The notes under the pieces: generated by a model
The model's database searches: none
Seen by the model: the letters and a program-made list of their open reading frames with translations, nothing else
Told to the model about the DNA's origin: nothing
Source of the DNA: UBA7672 sp963738625
GTDB taxonomy: Bacteria; Pseudomonadota; Alphaproteobacteria; Caulobacterales; Hyphomonadaceae
Reading direction: 5' to 3'
NCBI GenBank assembly: GCA_963738625.1
Contig: CAVTXH010000002.1
Location: forward strand, 992,001 to 1,056,000
DNA: 64,000 nt
Position numbers and translations under genes: made by a program
Shown here: piece by piece, positions 29,608-38,283 of the stretch
Layout of the letters: each line of letters starts with the position of its first letter
How positions within the stretch are numbered: the stretch's first letter is position 1

Positions 29608-30258
29608 CTAGAGCCGGAACTCCGCGGCGCGCTCGAAGCCCGGCAGGACCGGCGTTGAAGCGTCGAAAGGCGTGCGCCAGGCGGTCTTGCCGCCGGAGCG
29701 GGTGTAGACGCGGGCGCGGCGGATGCCGCCGTCGGCCACCACGGCCACCAGACGCCCGCCTTCAGCGAGCTGGTCCAGCCAGGCCTTGGGAACATCCTCG
29801 ATGGCGCCGTTCACGTGGATGACATCGAACGGGGCCTTGGACGGGGCGCCAGCCTTCAGCGCGCCAATCACGATGTCGACGCCCCGCACGCCGGCCCTGG
29901 CGAGGCCGTCACGAAGCGACTTGGCGTTCGCCTCGTCCTGTTCGAGGGCCACGACCGAGGCGCCCAGGCGGGCCAGCACGGCGGTGGAGTAGCCGGTTCC
30001 GGGGGCGATATCGAGGATACGGTCGGTTTCGAGGATGGCGGCGGCGTTGATCAGTTTGGAGAAATCGCGGGGGGTGGCCATCCAGCGGCCCGGGCCGGTC
30101 TCAACGGGCGCGTCGGTGTAGGCCATGACCTGGCGGCCGGCGGGAACGAAGGCCTCGCGCGGGATCTCGGCCATGGCGGCGATCAGACGGCGATCGGTGA
30201 CGTCGTTGGGACGCACCTGGCTGTCGATCATCGCGATGCGCGCGGCTTGCAGATCCAA
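29608..30258 (-). CDS. pcm: protein-L-isoaspartate O-methyltransferase family protein
   Basis: A 216-residue Rossmann methyltransferase. Motif I is ILDIAPGTGYSTAVLA, with VVALEQDE (motif II) and FDVIHVNGAIEDVP after it; the family opening AARIAMIDSQVRPNDVTDRRL is present. The first codon is a TTG preceded by AGGGAG at good spacing; an ATG nine codons later would cut into the conserved N-terminus. It lies upstream of tolC on the same strand with a 152-nt gap. Confidence 0.9.
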   Translation of the reverse strand: MDLQAARIAMIDSQVRPNDVTDRRLIAAMAEIPREAFVPAGRQVMAYTDAPVETGPGRWMATPRDFSKLINAAAILETDRILDIAPGTGYSTAVLARLGASVVALEQDEANAKSLRDGLARAGVRGVDIVIGALKAGAPSKAPFDVIHVNGAIEDVPKAWLDQLAEGGRLVAVVADGGIRRARVYTRSGGKTAWRTPFDASTPVLPGFERAAEFRL

Positions 30259-30419
30259 CGGGCCACTCCCTACCTATGCGAACAGGGGCTTGCCGCCCAA
30301 GGGTCCTGGGCAGAGTCGAGGCCTTGTGCGCCCGGGGCTCTTAGCATACGCACAACCCCGCGCAACGCGCCCCTCGGCCGCCCTCCCCACACCCGTCTGG
30401 GCCGCCGAATCGACCGTGA

Positions 30420-30493
30420 GGCCACGTGGCGGAGTGGTGACGCAGCGGACTGCAAATCCGCGTACCCCGGTTCAATTCCGGGCGTGGCCTCCA
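30420..30493 (+). tRNA. tRNA-Cys (GCA)
   Basis: Full cloverleaf: acceptor arms GGCCACG/CGTGGCC, anticodon stem GCGGA/TCCGC with loop CTGCAAA (anticodon GCA), T-loop GGTTCAATTCC, discriminator T and an encoded CCA. Confidence 0.97.
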
Positions 30494-30604
30494 CCCTCCT
30501 TCCAAAAGGCGCTTTTTCCGGTCTCCGCGGCCGGGCCGCACGTTTCACAAGCTGAACGTAATAGGCCGAACCATGCGGATGTCGTTTACCTGTCGTTAAC
30601 CGAA

Positions 30605-30695
30605 CCGGAGCATGGTGATCCTGTCTTCCCTTGAAGACACCCCACCATCACCCAAACGCCTTTGCGGGAGCCTCTGGCTCCCGCCCTCTTCTTTT
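30605..30695 (+). ncRNA. candidate small RNA between two tRNA genes
   Basis: A perfect 7-bp hairpin TGTCTTC/GAAGACA with loop CCTT (30622-30639), a C-rich unpaired stretch with CCCC and CCC, then a perfect 9-bp terminator GCGGGAGCC/GGCTCCCGC (30664-30684) followed by CCTCTTCTTTT. No open reading frame of note precedes the terminator. The 5' end is not determined. The layout closely parallels the candidate at 16.7 kb. The rest of the 325-nt tRNA gap shows only the tRNA-Asn promoter. Confidence 0.5.
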
Positions 30696-30772
30696 GCGTT
30701 GTGATGACCGGGCTTTCAGCATGAATCAGGGGTTATCGACCGCGATTCAGCCGCCTGATCTTCGCCCGGCTA

Positions 30773-30801
30773 TTGAATGGATAACCCTCGGCAGCTATAC
30801 C
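30773..30801 (+). promoter_or_regulatory. promoter of the tRNA-Asn gene
   Basis: TTGAAT, a 17-nt spacer and TATACC, ending 17 nt before the mature tRNA 5' end. The spacing is ideal for a housekeeping sigma factor. Confidence 0.6.
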
Positions 30802-30818
30802 CCCGCCTCCAACCGTGC

Positions 30819-30895
30819 TCCCTGATAGCTCAGTTGGTAGAGCATTCGACTGTTAATCGAATGGTCGCTGGTTCGAAGTCCAGCTCAGGGAGCCA
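30819..30895 (+). tRNA. tRNA-Asn (GTT)
   Basis: Cloverleaf with acceptor TCCCTGA/TCAGGGA, anticodon stem ATTCGA/TCGAAT around loop CTGTTAA (anticodon GTT), T-arm GCTGGTTCGAAGTCCAGC and encoded CCA after discriminator G. Confidence 0.97.
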
Positions 30896-30934
30896 GTTCC
30901 TTCCCGGCGTTGCTGCCTCTGCACGGCGATCTGG

Positions 30935-33385
30935 ATGACCGAGCCCGACCACCCCGCCTCGTCCAGCCGATCTTCGCACCTGCCTGACGGCCTCCGCTAC
31001 CGGGCCTTCCTAAGCTACCGCACATCCGACCGCCATCTCGCCGTCCGGCTACACCGCGCACTGGAACAGTATCGCGTGCCGAAAGCGCTGGTCGGCAAGC
31101 CCGGTGACCACGGGCCCGTTCCATCCCGCATCGGCGCAATATTCCGGGACCGCGACGACGCGCGCACATCCGAGGACATCGAGAACCTCATCGCGTACGA
31201 ACTGTCGAAGTCCCAGCAGCTCATCGTGCTCTGCACGCCGGCCGCATGTGCGCCAGAATCCTGGGTGCATCGCGAGATCGAGATTTTTCGCCAGAGCAGG
31301 CCCGGCGCCCCGATCCATGCCGTGATCGGCGCTGGCGAACCGCCGGCCTGTTTCCCGAAGGCGCTTCTCAAGGAAGACAGCGCCGGTCAGATCCAGACCC
31401 CGCTCGCTGCCGACATGCGGCCCGGGTCGAAAGGCGGCCATGACGGCTTCACGAAAGCCGTGGTGCGCGTGGCCGCCGGCCTGCTGGGCGTCAAGTTCGA
31501 CGATCTCTGGCGGCGCGAACAGCGACGCAAAGCTGCGCGCCTTGGCGCTCTCGCCGGGGCGGCGGCAGGGCTCATTCTTACCATCGGCGGCATGTACGCC
31601 TATGCTGACCAGTCGCACTTCGTTCGCGAACAAGGTGATCGCCTCGCCGTGTTCAAGGGCCTTCCGAGCGTAAATCCTCCAGGCTATCCGCAGCTCGTCT
31701 GGGTGCTGAGCGAATCCGTCAATGGACTCGTATTGCCGGAAGGAAGCGACCCATCGAAGCTTGTTGTGGCGACGCCGCCAGGCGTTAGCGTGGTGGAGAA
31801 ACTTCGTGAACTGATCCGCCGCGACCATCTCGGCGTCCGCCTGCTGGAGGAAGGGGACCTGGCAGGCGCGCGCGACGTCGCCCTTGCCGCGATCGACGAT
31901 CCGTCGGCTCCTTTCGAAGAGAAACTGAACGCGCACATGCTGTTCGCCGAAGTCGCCGCCCCGGAGGACGCGCCGCGGTTGCGAACCATGCTCTCGCACG
32001 AGCGCACCGAAATCCGACGTGACGCGATCAAGGCGCTGTTTCGTGTCGATCCCGCCCATGCGTCCGACGACTTCGCCGGCCTACGCGAAGACGATCGCGA
32101 GGACATGCTTCCCGACCTGATCCACCTGACGAAAGGGCCCTGCACTGCGCCGCTGAAGCAGCTGCTGGAGTCCGGCTTCCACGCCCGGGGATCGCGGCCA
32201 GAGAACAATGAGATCATCGACGCCGCGCTGCGCACGCAATGCGAGCTATCGATCGATGCGCTGGAGGCCGGCTCCGCGCGGCCTAACCTCACCGGCAATG
32301 ACGGGCTGGCGCTTTACACCCGCGTCATCGGCAAGAGCGAGGCGCTGGCCGCCCGCCTGCTCGAAAGATTGGCCGAGCCGGATCTGCCCGTGTGGCGGAC
32401 CGGCTACATTCTCGAAATTCTTCCCTATCTCCGGGTCAAGACCTGCGAACCTGCGCTGGCCAAGGGGCTTACGGTCCGGTTCGCGTCCACCCGCATCGCC
32501 GCGATGAAGGCGATCGATGCCCTGTGTGAGGGATCGAGCCTGACCGCCAGGATCCTGCCGGACGCCGCAGGCGTTCGCCTGGACCTGAAGGCGCTACAGA
32601 ACTTCACCTGGAGCGAGGATGTAGATCTTGCCAGCGCCGACGATTTTGGCGAAGCCCAGATCGTCCTTCGCATCGCCTCGGAGCGGCAATGGAAGCATCT
32701 CATCCCGTATTTGCGTGATGCGCTGGAGCGGTCCGGCGACGACAACATTCGGCGCGAGATCATCCCGGCGCTCACGGCGCTTGGAGAGCGCACCGGGCCA
32801 TCGCAAGACCTCGCGACTAGCAACAGCCTCGACATCCGCCAGGCCATCGTCGAGCGCGAGCGCCAGAGCGACGAACGAGCCGCCGCTGCCCGACTCATCG
32901 GTCTCATCGGCGACACGGACGAGTTTTACACCAGCCTGCTCGGCCGCATCCCGCTCGAAGTCGCCGAGATCGAACGCATCCGCCCATTCCTGCGCGGCAA
33001 TGTTCAGCAGCGCCGTCATGCGGCCTGCGTGCTGGCTATGCAGGGCGAGACCGCCCTGGTGTCCACGCTTCTTGTCGACCCCGACGCGGAGATCAGGGAA
33101 TCCGCCAGTGGATGCGCCCCGTTCAACAGGGAGGCCGAAGCCATCGTGTCCGGGCTGCCAGCGAGCGTGGGGGAGTTCCCGATCAACGCCCGTTATGGAC
33201 TGGGGCAGCAGGTTGAGCTGAAGAAACAACTGCAGGACCAGCTGGACGCCCTTCCCGCCGACCTTCGCGCCTGGCGCATCGGCATCGTCGATGCGACGCC
33301 CTCCGGCTTCGGTATCTGGGACAAAGGCATGCGCTACTGGATCGACGAGCAGCAATATCAGGCCGGCCTGAAACCGCCGGAGTAG
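30935..33385 (+). CDS. TIR-domain membrane protein with HEAT-like C-terminal repeats
   Basis: An 816-residue protein. Residues 21-190 form a bacterial TIR domain: RYRAFLSYRTSDRHLAVRLH, IFRDRDDARTS, IVLCTPAACAPESWVHREIE. Glu114 sits where NADase TIR domains have their catalytic Glu. A basic patch (RREQRRKAARL) precedes one membrane helix (about 202-222). The remaining ~590 residues are helical repeats resembling HEAT (blocks around AEVAAPEDAPRLRTMLSHERTEIRRDAIKALF). The layout TIR-membrane-repeat is seen in bacterial signalling or defence proteins whose roles are mostly unknown. It starts 40 nt after tRNA-Asn, a common integration site. No effector partner is adjacent. Confidence 0.8.
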   Translation: MTEPDHPASSSRSSHLPDGLRYRAFLSYRTSDRHLAVRLHRALEQYRVPKALVGKPGDHGPVPSRIGAIFRDRDDARTSEDIENLIAYELSKSQQLIVLCTPAACAPESWVHREIEIFRQSRPGAPIHAVIGAGEPPACFPKALLKEDSAGQIQTPLAADMRPGSKGGHDGFTKAVVRVAAGLLGVKFDDLWRREQRRKAARLGALAGAAAGLILTIGGMYAYADQSHFVREQGDRLAVFKGLPSVNPPGYPQLVWVLSESVNGLVLPEGSDPSKLVVATPPGVSVVEKLRELIRRDHLGVRLLEEGDLAGARDVALAAIDDPSAPFEEKLNAHMLFAEVAAPEDAPRLRTMLSHERTEIRRDAIKALFRVDPAHASDDFAGLREDDREDMLPDLIHLTKGPCTAPLKQLLESGFHARGSRPENNEIIDAALRTQCELSIDALEAGSARPNLTGNDGLALYTRVIGKSEALAARLLERLAEPDLPVWRTGYILEILPYLRVKTCEPALAKGLTVRFASTRIAAMKAIDALCEGSSLTARILPDAAGVRLDLKALQNFTWSEDVDLASADDFGEAQIVLRIASERQWKHLIPYLRDALERSGDDNIRREIIPALTALGERTGPSQDLATSNSLDIRQAIVERERQSDERAAAARLIGLIGDTDEFYTSLLGRIPLEVAEIERIRPFLRGNVQQRRHAACVLAMQGETALVSTLLVDPDAEIRESASGCAPFNREAEAIVSGLPASVGEFPINARYGLGQQVELKKQLQDQLDALPADLRAWRIGIVDATPSGFGIWDKGMRYWIDEQQYQAGLKPPE

Positions 33386-33412
33386 CTTCCGCACCGAAAT
33401 CTCAAACAAAAA

Positions 33413-33438
33413 CTCCGCCGGGTTAGCGGCGGGGTTTT
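33413..33438. terminator. bidirectional terminator
   Basis: Stem CCGCCG/CGGCGG with two more outer pairs and loop GGTTAG. TTTT follows on the plus strand and TTTTTGTTTG on the minus strand. It separates the convergent TIR-protein and PHM-like genes. Confidence 0.8.
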
Positions 33439-33459
33439 CGCGTTTTCAGAGGTCAGGTC

Positions 33460-35505
33460 CTAGTTGGCCTGGCCAGTTGCGGCTTGCTTCATGGCGGCCG
33501 TGCCGGCGTCATCTTTCGGCGCGGCGGCGGCAGGCTGCTGGCGACGCATCTGCTGCATCATCTGCATGGCCTTGGCCATCTCGCCCTTCGAGAGGGCGCC
33601 GTCCTTGTCGGCATCGACCATCGGCAGGTAGGCGACGACCGGCTTGAAGCGCGGATCGTTGCGGAACTCGGCCGCTACCAGCTTGCCGTCGATATTGTCG
33701 TCCAGCGCGCCGAAGGTGACGTTGCCCTGCAGCTCGCGGAACCACTCGTCGTGGCGGTTGTCGGTGGTCTCACCCTTGAAGCGGAAGCGCGCGAAGGTGA
33801 ACAGCATTTCTTCCGAGGTCTGTTCGCCGAAGGTCACGTCCTTCTTCGGATCGGGGTTCGACTTGTTGTTGTCCGAGTTGTCGTAGACATAGTCCGCGAT
33901 CAGCAGCGAGCCTTTCGGAACATCCAGCAGCTTGTCGAAGTGATATTCGCGCTGCCACGAGAAGTCGTAGATGGGCTGGTTGAGCAGGAGCTCTTCCTTG
34001 CCGTCCGGATAGCGGATGCGCAGCTTGGTGGAATAGCAGCGCGAGTGGCAGTGCGGTTGCACGCCGAAGATCTCTGCGTCATGCGGGAATTCGAGATAGG
34101 CGGTTTCGTGGTGACGGCCCTTGCCCGCGGGTATTTCCAGCGAGAAGTCGGTGATCGAGGCCTGACGGAGGATATATTTCGGCTGTTCCTTGTAGAAGTA
34201 GTAGCCGACTTCCGTCTTGTCCGTCGTGGGCTTGCCCACCGGCGTGTAGTGCATCTGCCAGGCGAACGAGCCGCCCGGGGGCAGGAAGATGCCGGTGTTT
34301 TCCGGCGTCAGGTTCGGGGCGCCGCCGGGGCCGTAGCCGCCGAGGGCCACGTTCCAAGAGAAGCCGCGGCCGTTCGGATCGACGTTCGGGATCCAACCGG
34401 CGAGCGCATGGTGCACTGTCGGCGTGGCGTTGGCCCAAGCGACTGCTTTCAGCCATTTGCCTTCGGCGAGACCGGTGGCTTTCGAGCGATCCTGGTAGTC
34501 GACGATGCCGCTCGCGGGCACTTCGAAGGTTGGGACCTGGAGGACAAGATCGGGCTCGCCCATCGGCCATTTCGGAGCGGGCTTGGCGGCTTCGGGCAGC
34601 GGGTCGACGCCGTCGCCGCGCGGGCTTCCGGCCTCGATCCAGTTGACCACGGTCAGAACCTGCTTGTCCGTGAGGCGCATGTCGTCGGTCCACACCGAGC
34701 CGTGGCTGTCGGAGTGATAGGGGGGCATACGCTTGGTGCGCAGCGCTTCGCGGATCATGGGCGAGAAGCCCTTGATCACTTCGTAGCTGTTCATCGCGAA
34801 CGGCCCCATGCCGCCTTGCGTGTGGCAGACGACGCATTTCTCGGCGAGGATCGGTGCGACTTCTGTGGAGTAAGAGATCTTCTGGAATTCGGCCGCCTTC
34901 TTCCGATCCGGGAAGTCGAGCTTTGCACCCTTCACAGCGGCCTCCACCACCGGCGCCTGCTGGCCTGCGAGAACGGCGTTCAGCGCTTCGCTGAGATTCG
35001 CCTTCTTGTTTTTCTTCTGGGCGAACGAGTCATCGATCGGGCCGTGATAGGCCACGGTCCACGTTTTCGGGTTGATGACAAACGCCTCGCCCGTTGTCGT
35101 CACGCCGAGCGAACGGCCGACTAGCTGGAGTTCATCCGAGAGGACGGGGATGTCGGCCGAGCCTGGCACGCCGACGAGCTTGCCGAACTTCGAGGTGCGG
35201 CCGGAGTCGAGCATCATGAACTCGACGTTCTTGCCTTTGAACTGATCACGGACTTTCGCAAGGGCCGCAGCGCCCTTCGCGGAGGTCGCATCACCCTGGG
35301 CGGATGAGACGATCACCACCGCGGCGGCGTTCCTGTAGTAGTAGAGCTGGTGGCCCATCCCGGTCTGGTCGGCCAACATGAAATTATCGACCTTGGCGCC
35401 GGCCAGCTTCGTGCCCGTTGGCGCGGCGACCGCCGCCAGCGCCAAGGCGGATACGGCTGCGGTAAGCCCCAACGCAAAGAGCCCAAGCTTGTGCGACTGC
35501 CTCAT
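33460..35505 (-). CDS. redoxin-cytochrome c-PHM-like copper monooxygenase-EF-hand protein
   Basis: A 681-residue exported protein; the start at 35505 follows a perfect GGGAGGA. After the signal peptide comes a thioredoxin/redoxin-like fold (residues ~30-185) that lacks a CxxC pair. A c-type haem motif CVVCH sits at 224-228, with MPPYH at about 260. A copper type II ascorbate-dependent (PHM-like) region follows: VHHALAGW (His365/366), QMHYT (His419) and PHCHSRC (His485, His487), matching the CuH and CuM ligand spacing pattern of PHM. Two EF-hand-like loops close it (DDNIDGKLVAAE and DADKDGALSKGE). It would act in the periplasm as a haem-fed copper oxygenase or a related redox enzyme; the substrate is unknown. 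No partner gene is apparent. Confidence 0.82.
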   Translation of the reverse strand: MRQSHKLGLFALGLTAAVSALALAAVAAPTGTKLAGAKVDNFMLADQTGMGHQLYYYRNAAAVVIVSSAQGDATSAKGAAALAKVRDQFKGKNVEFMMLDSGRTSKFGKLVGVPGSADIPVLSDELQLVGRSLGVTTTGEAFVINPKTWTVAYHGPIDDSFAQKKNKKANLSEALNAVLAGQQAPVVEAAVKGAKLDFPDRKKAAEFQKISYSTEVAPILAEKCVVCHTQGGMGPFAMNSYEVIKGFSPMIREALRTKRMPPYHSDSHGSVWTDDMRLTDKQVLTVVNWIEAGSPRGDGVDPLPEAAKPAPKWPMGEPDLVLQVPTFEVPASGIVDYQDRSKATGLAEGKWLKAVAWANATPTVHHALAGWIPNVDPNGRGFSWNVALGGYGPGGAPNLTPENTGIFLPPGGSFAWQMHYTPVGKPTTDKTEVGYYFYKEQPKYILRQASITDFSLEIPAGKGRHHETAYLEFPHDAEIFGVQPHCHSRCYSTKLRIRYPDGKEELLLNQPIYDFSWQREYHFDKLLDVPKGSLLIADYVYDNSDNNKSNPDPKKDVTFGEQTSEEMLFTFARFRFKGETTDNRHDEWFRELQGNVTFGALDDNIDGKLVAAEFRNDPRFKPVVAYLPMVDADKDGALSKGEMAKAMQMMQQMRRQQPAAAAPKDDAGTAAMKQAATGQAN

Positions 35506-35666
35506 AGAATCCTCCCGAATTCTCAGATTTCGCGGACCATGATCCTCGTTGCCGCTTACGGCAACTGGGCGCCGTAACGGCACCTACAGGCAAAGTAGCA
35601 AATTTCGTTCACGACTGCGGGAGACTCGAGCGTTTCCGTCGTGTCCACAAACGCATATGTCCTTGT

Positions 35667-36473
35667 CTATTCTAGGCCAAATCCCGCTGTTTCGAAAGCC
35701 GTTCTGGCCTCCGGCGAGGACAGGAAGCTTAGAAAGCCCTTGCCCGGCCCCTCGCCTTTCCCAGTCGCCAAGGCGACGGGATACGTGATCGGTGTGTGGC
35801 TGTCGGCTGGGAACCTGCCGGCCACAACGACCTTGTCGCCGGACGCCCTGGCGTCTGTGCCGTAGACGATGCCGGCGGCGGCCTCGCCGGTTTCCACGAA
35901 GCGCAGGGCGGCGCGGACGTTTTCCGTGCGCGCAGTTTCGTTCTCAATGTCGGCCCAGGCGCCGAAATGTTCGAGCGCCTGCTTCGCATACTTGCCGGCC
36001 GGCACGCTGTCCGGATTGCCGATGGCGAGCTTGCCGCCCTTCAGCGCAGCCTTGAGGTTCATCTTGTCCTTGATCTCGATGTTCAGCGGGCGATCGGCCG
36101 GCGCGATGAGGACAAGCGTGTTGGAGAGAAGCGTCACGCGGGTTGCGGGATCGACCAGGTTGCGCTCGGCGAGATAGTTCATCCAGGTTTCATCGGCGGA
36201 GATGAAGATGTCGGCCTCGGCGCCCTGCTCTATCTGGCGCACGAGTTCCGACGAGGCTGCGAAGTTGAACACCGGCGCCGGATGACCGGCGGCGGTGTAG
36301 CTGTCCCCTACGGTCTTGAGGACGCCGGTAAGACTGGATGCGGCGAAGACGCGTACGGCAGCCTCAGGCGCGGCGGCGGGTTGAGCGGGCGCCGCCGCCT
36401 CTTGCCGCCCGCATGCGGCAAGAGCGAGCGCCGTGACCGCCGCAAGCGCCAGCCGCCAGCCATGCCCGAACAT
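35667..36473 (-). CDS. modA: molybdate ABC transporter substrate-binding protein
   Basis: A 268-residue lipoprotein (lipobox ALAAC, Cys21). It shows the ModA pattern VRVFAASSLTGVL, FNFAASSELVRQIEQGAEADIFISAD and AGIVYGTDA. It captures molybdate or tungstate in the periplasm. It is the last gene of the operon, 9 nt after modC, whereas most operons begin with modA. Confidence 0.95.
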   Translation of the reverse strand: MFGHGWRLALAAVTALALAACGRQEAAAPAQPAAAPEAAVRVFAASSLTGVLKTVGDSYTAAGHPAPVFNFAASSELVRQIEQGAEADIFISADETWMNYLAERNLVDPATRVTLLSNTLVLIAPADRPLNIEIKDKMNLKAALKGGKLAIGNPDSVPAGKYAKQALEHFGAWADIENETARTENVRAALRFVETGEAAAGIVYGTDARASGDKVVVAGRFPADSHTPITYPVALATGKGEGPGKGFLSFLSSPEARTAFETAGFGLE

Positions 36474-36482
36474 CGCGATCCC

Positions 36483-37484
36483 CTAGACCGAGTGCGTTTT
36501 CACCACCGCCCAGGCCTTGCCGCCCTCTTCCAGATGAAGATCGGCCAGCGCCTGAAGCGTTATACGTGACGAAATATAGCCCACCTGTGTGGCAAGGGAA
36601 ACAAGGGCTGAACCGTCGGGTTCGCGGAAGATGGAGGCGATATGTCCTTCCCAGACATTTCGCGCCGACAGTCCGCGCGGCGCCTCGGCGGCGATAAGTA
36701 CATTGTCGGCCTTTATCCAGACGCCGGCGCCGGCGGGGCCGCCGGGAATGGCGGAAGCGTCGACACGGGCGCCGATATCGCGGCGGTCGAGCAGGCCGAC
36801 GAATTCCTGCCGCCGCATGACGCCGGAGGCCGGGCCATGCGCCAAGACAGAGCCGTCCTTCAGGGCGACGACATGGTCGGCTAGTTCGGCGGCATCCTCG
36901 ATCTGGTGCGTGACAACCAACATGGGCAACTTGGATCTGTTCGAGATATCGCGCAGCATGGCGAGGAAAGCACGGCGGCGTTTTCCGTCGAGCGCGGCGA
37001 AGGGCTCGTCGAGCAGCAGGAGTTCCGGCGCCGAGACGAGGGCGCGCGCCAGGGCGACGCGGCCCCTTTCACCGCCAGAGAGATTGCGAACCGCGCGGTC
37101 GAGCAGGCTGACGATGTCGAGCTGCACAGCGATCTCATCGACGACGGGAGCGGCGCGATCGGCAGGGCGTCGGCGCTCAGCATAGCGGAGATTGCCGCGC
37201 ACGCTGAGATGCGGGAACAGACGCGCGTCCTGGAAGACAAGACCGATGCCGCGCCGGTGCGGGCTGACACGCTCTTTCGTTGCGGCGTCTTCGAGCACGC
37301 GGCCGTTGAGGCTGATGCGGCCTGTCTCGAGCCGTTGCAGGCCGGCGATCGTTGAAAGCAGCATCGACTTGCCGGCGCCGGAAGGGCCGAAGACGACGGT
37401 GATGCCGGTGGTCGGCGCATCGAACTCGGCGGCGAGGGCGAACGCGCCGCGCTCCATGGCAAGCTGACGAACATCAAGACTCAC
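36483..37484 (-). CDS. modC: molybdate ABC transporter ATP-binding protein
   Basis: A 333-residue ATPase. Walker A GPSGAGKS, signature LSGGERGR and Walker B LLLLDEPFAALD are all present, followed by a C-terminal TOBE (molybdate-binding) domain. It begins with GTG overlapping the modB stop (GTGA), so it is translationally coupled to modB. Confidence 0.95.
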   Translation of the reverse strand: MSLDVRQLAMERGAFALAAEFDAPTTGITVVFGPSGAGKSMLLSTIAGLQRLETGRISLNGRVLEDAATKERVSPHRRGIGLVFQDARLFPHLSVRGNLRYAERRRPADRAAPVVDEIAVQLDIVSLLDRAVRNLSGGERGRVALARALVSAPELLLLDEPFAALDGKRRRAFLAMLRDISNRSKLPMLVVTHQIEDAAELADHVVALKDGSVLAHGPASGVMRRQEFVGLLDRRDIGARVDASAIPGGPAGAGVWIKADNVLIAAEAPRGLSARNVWEGHIASIFREPDGSALVSLATQVGYISSRITLQALADLHLEEGGKAWAVVKTHSV

Positions 37485-38179
37485 GCTTCGAGCCTCCGCC
37501 TTGCCCAGCGCTGCAGGAGCTCAGCGGCGATGAGGCCCACGACGGCGGCGGTCATGGAGATGGCGGCGAGGCGTAGGGCCAGGCCTTCGCCATTCGGCGT
37601 CTGCAGCGCTGAATAGATTGCGAGCGGGATAGTCTGCGTCTCGCCGGGAACGTTGGAGGCAAAGGTGATCACGGCGCCGAACTCGCCCATGCCGGCTGCA
37701 AAGGCGGTGACGGCGCCGGCGAGGACGCCAGGCCAGGCGAGCGGCAGCGCGAGCGACGTGAACCTGTCCCATGGACCGGCGCGGAGGACGGCGGCGGCCT
37801 CGAACAGGCCGCGGTCGGTCGCCTCGAAGGACAGGCGGATTGCGCGAACCATCAGGGGGAACGCCATGACGGCCGTGGCGAGGGCTGCGCCTTCAGCGGT
37901 GAAAGCGAGGTGGACTCCGAAAGCGCTTTCGAGCCAGCTCCCGATCGGCCCGCGGCGGCCAAACGCCAGAAGAAGCAGAAAGCCGACCAGAACCGGCGGC
38001 AGCACGAGTGGAAGGTGGGCGATGGCGTCGACTACGGACTTGCCGGGAAATCGCGGCCGCGAAAGCGCATAGGCGAACGCGATCGCGACCGGCAGCGAGA
38101 AAATCACCGCCCGTCCCGCCACCCCAAGGCTTGTAGCCAGGATTCGCCACTCTTCGGCGCTCAACATGGCGGGCAGCAT
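37481..38179 (-). CDS. modB: molybdate ABC transporter permease
   Basis: About 232 residues with five or six membrane helices and the EAA-loop region FEAAAVLRAGPWDRFTSLALPLAWPG characteristic of ABC permeases; LPLVLPPVLVGFLLLLAFG matches ModB. The start at 38179 (MLPAML) is chosen over an upstream TTG; an ATG four codons later is also possible. It is the first gene of modBCA. The upstream gap contains CGTTATACGT on the minus strand, reminiscent of half a ModE site. Confidence 0.9.
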   Translation of the reverse strand: MLPAMLSAEEWRILATSLGVAGRAVIFSLPVAIAFAYALSRPRFPGKSVVDAIAHLPLVLPPVLVGFLLLLAFGRRGPIGSWLESAFGVHLAFTAEGAALATAVMAFPLMVRAIRLSFEATDRGLFEAAAVLRAGPWDRFTSLALPLAWPGVLAGAVTAFAAGMGEFGAVITFASNVPGETQTIPLAIYSALQTPNGEGLALRLAAISMTAAVVGLIAAELLQRWARRRLEA

Positions 38180-38283
38180 GTCGTGGGCTGCGAAACGCCT
38201 CAAGGGCGTTCTTGGCGAAGACGTATAACGCCTCTGTTGCTATGATCTCTGGAAAACGACTGCAGAACCTGCTTCATCCCCCC

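Noticed and set aside
30819..33385. Genomic island integrated at tRNA-Asn
   Set aside because: No integrase gene and no duplicated tRNA end were seen within the window; only the TIR-protein gene could be foreign.
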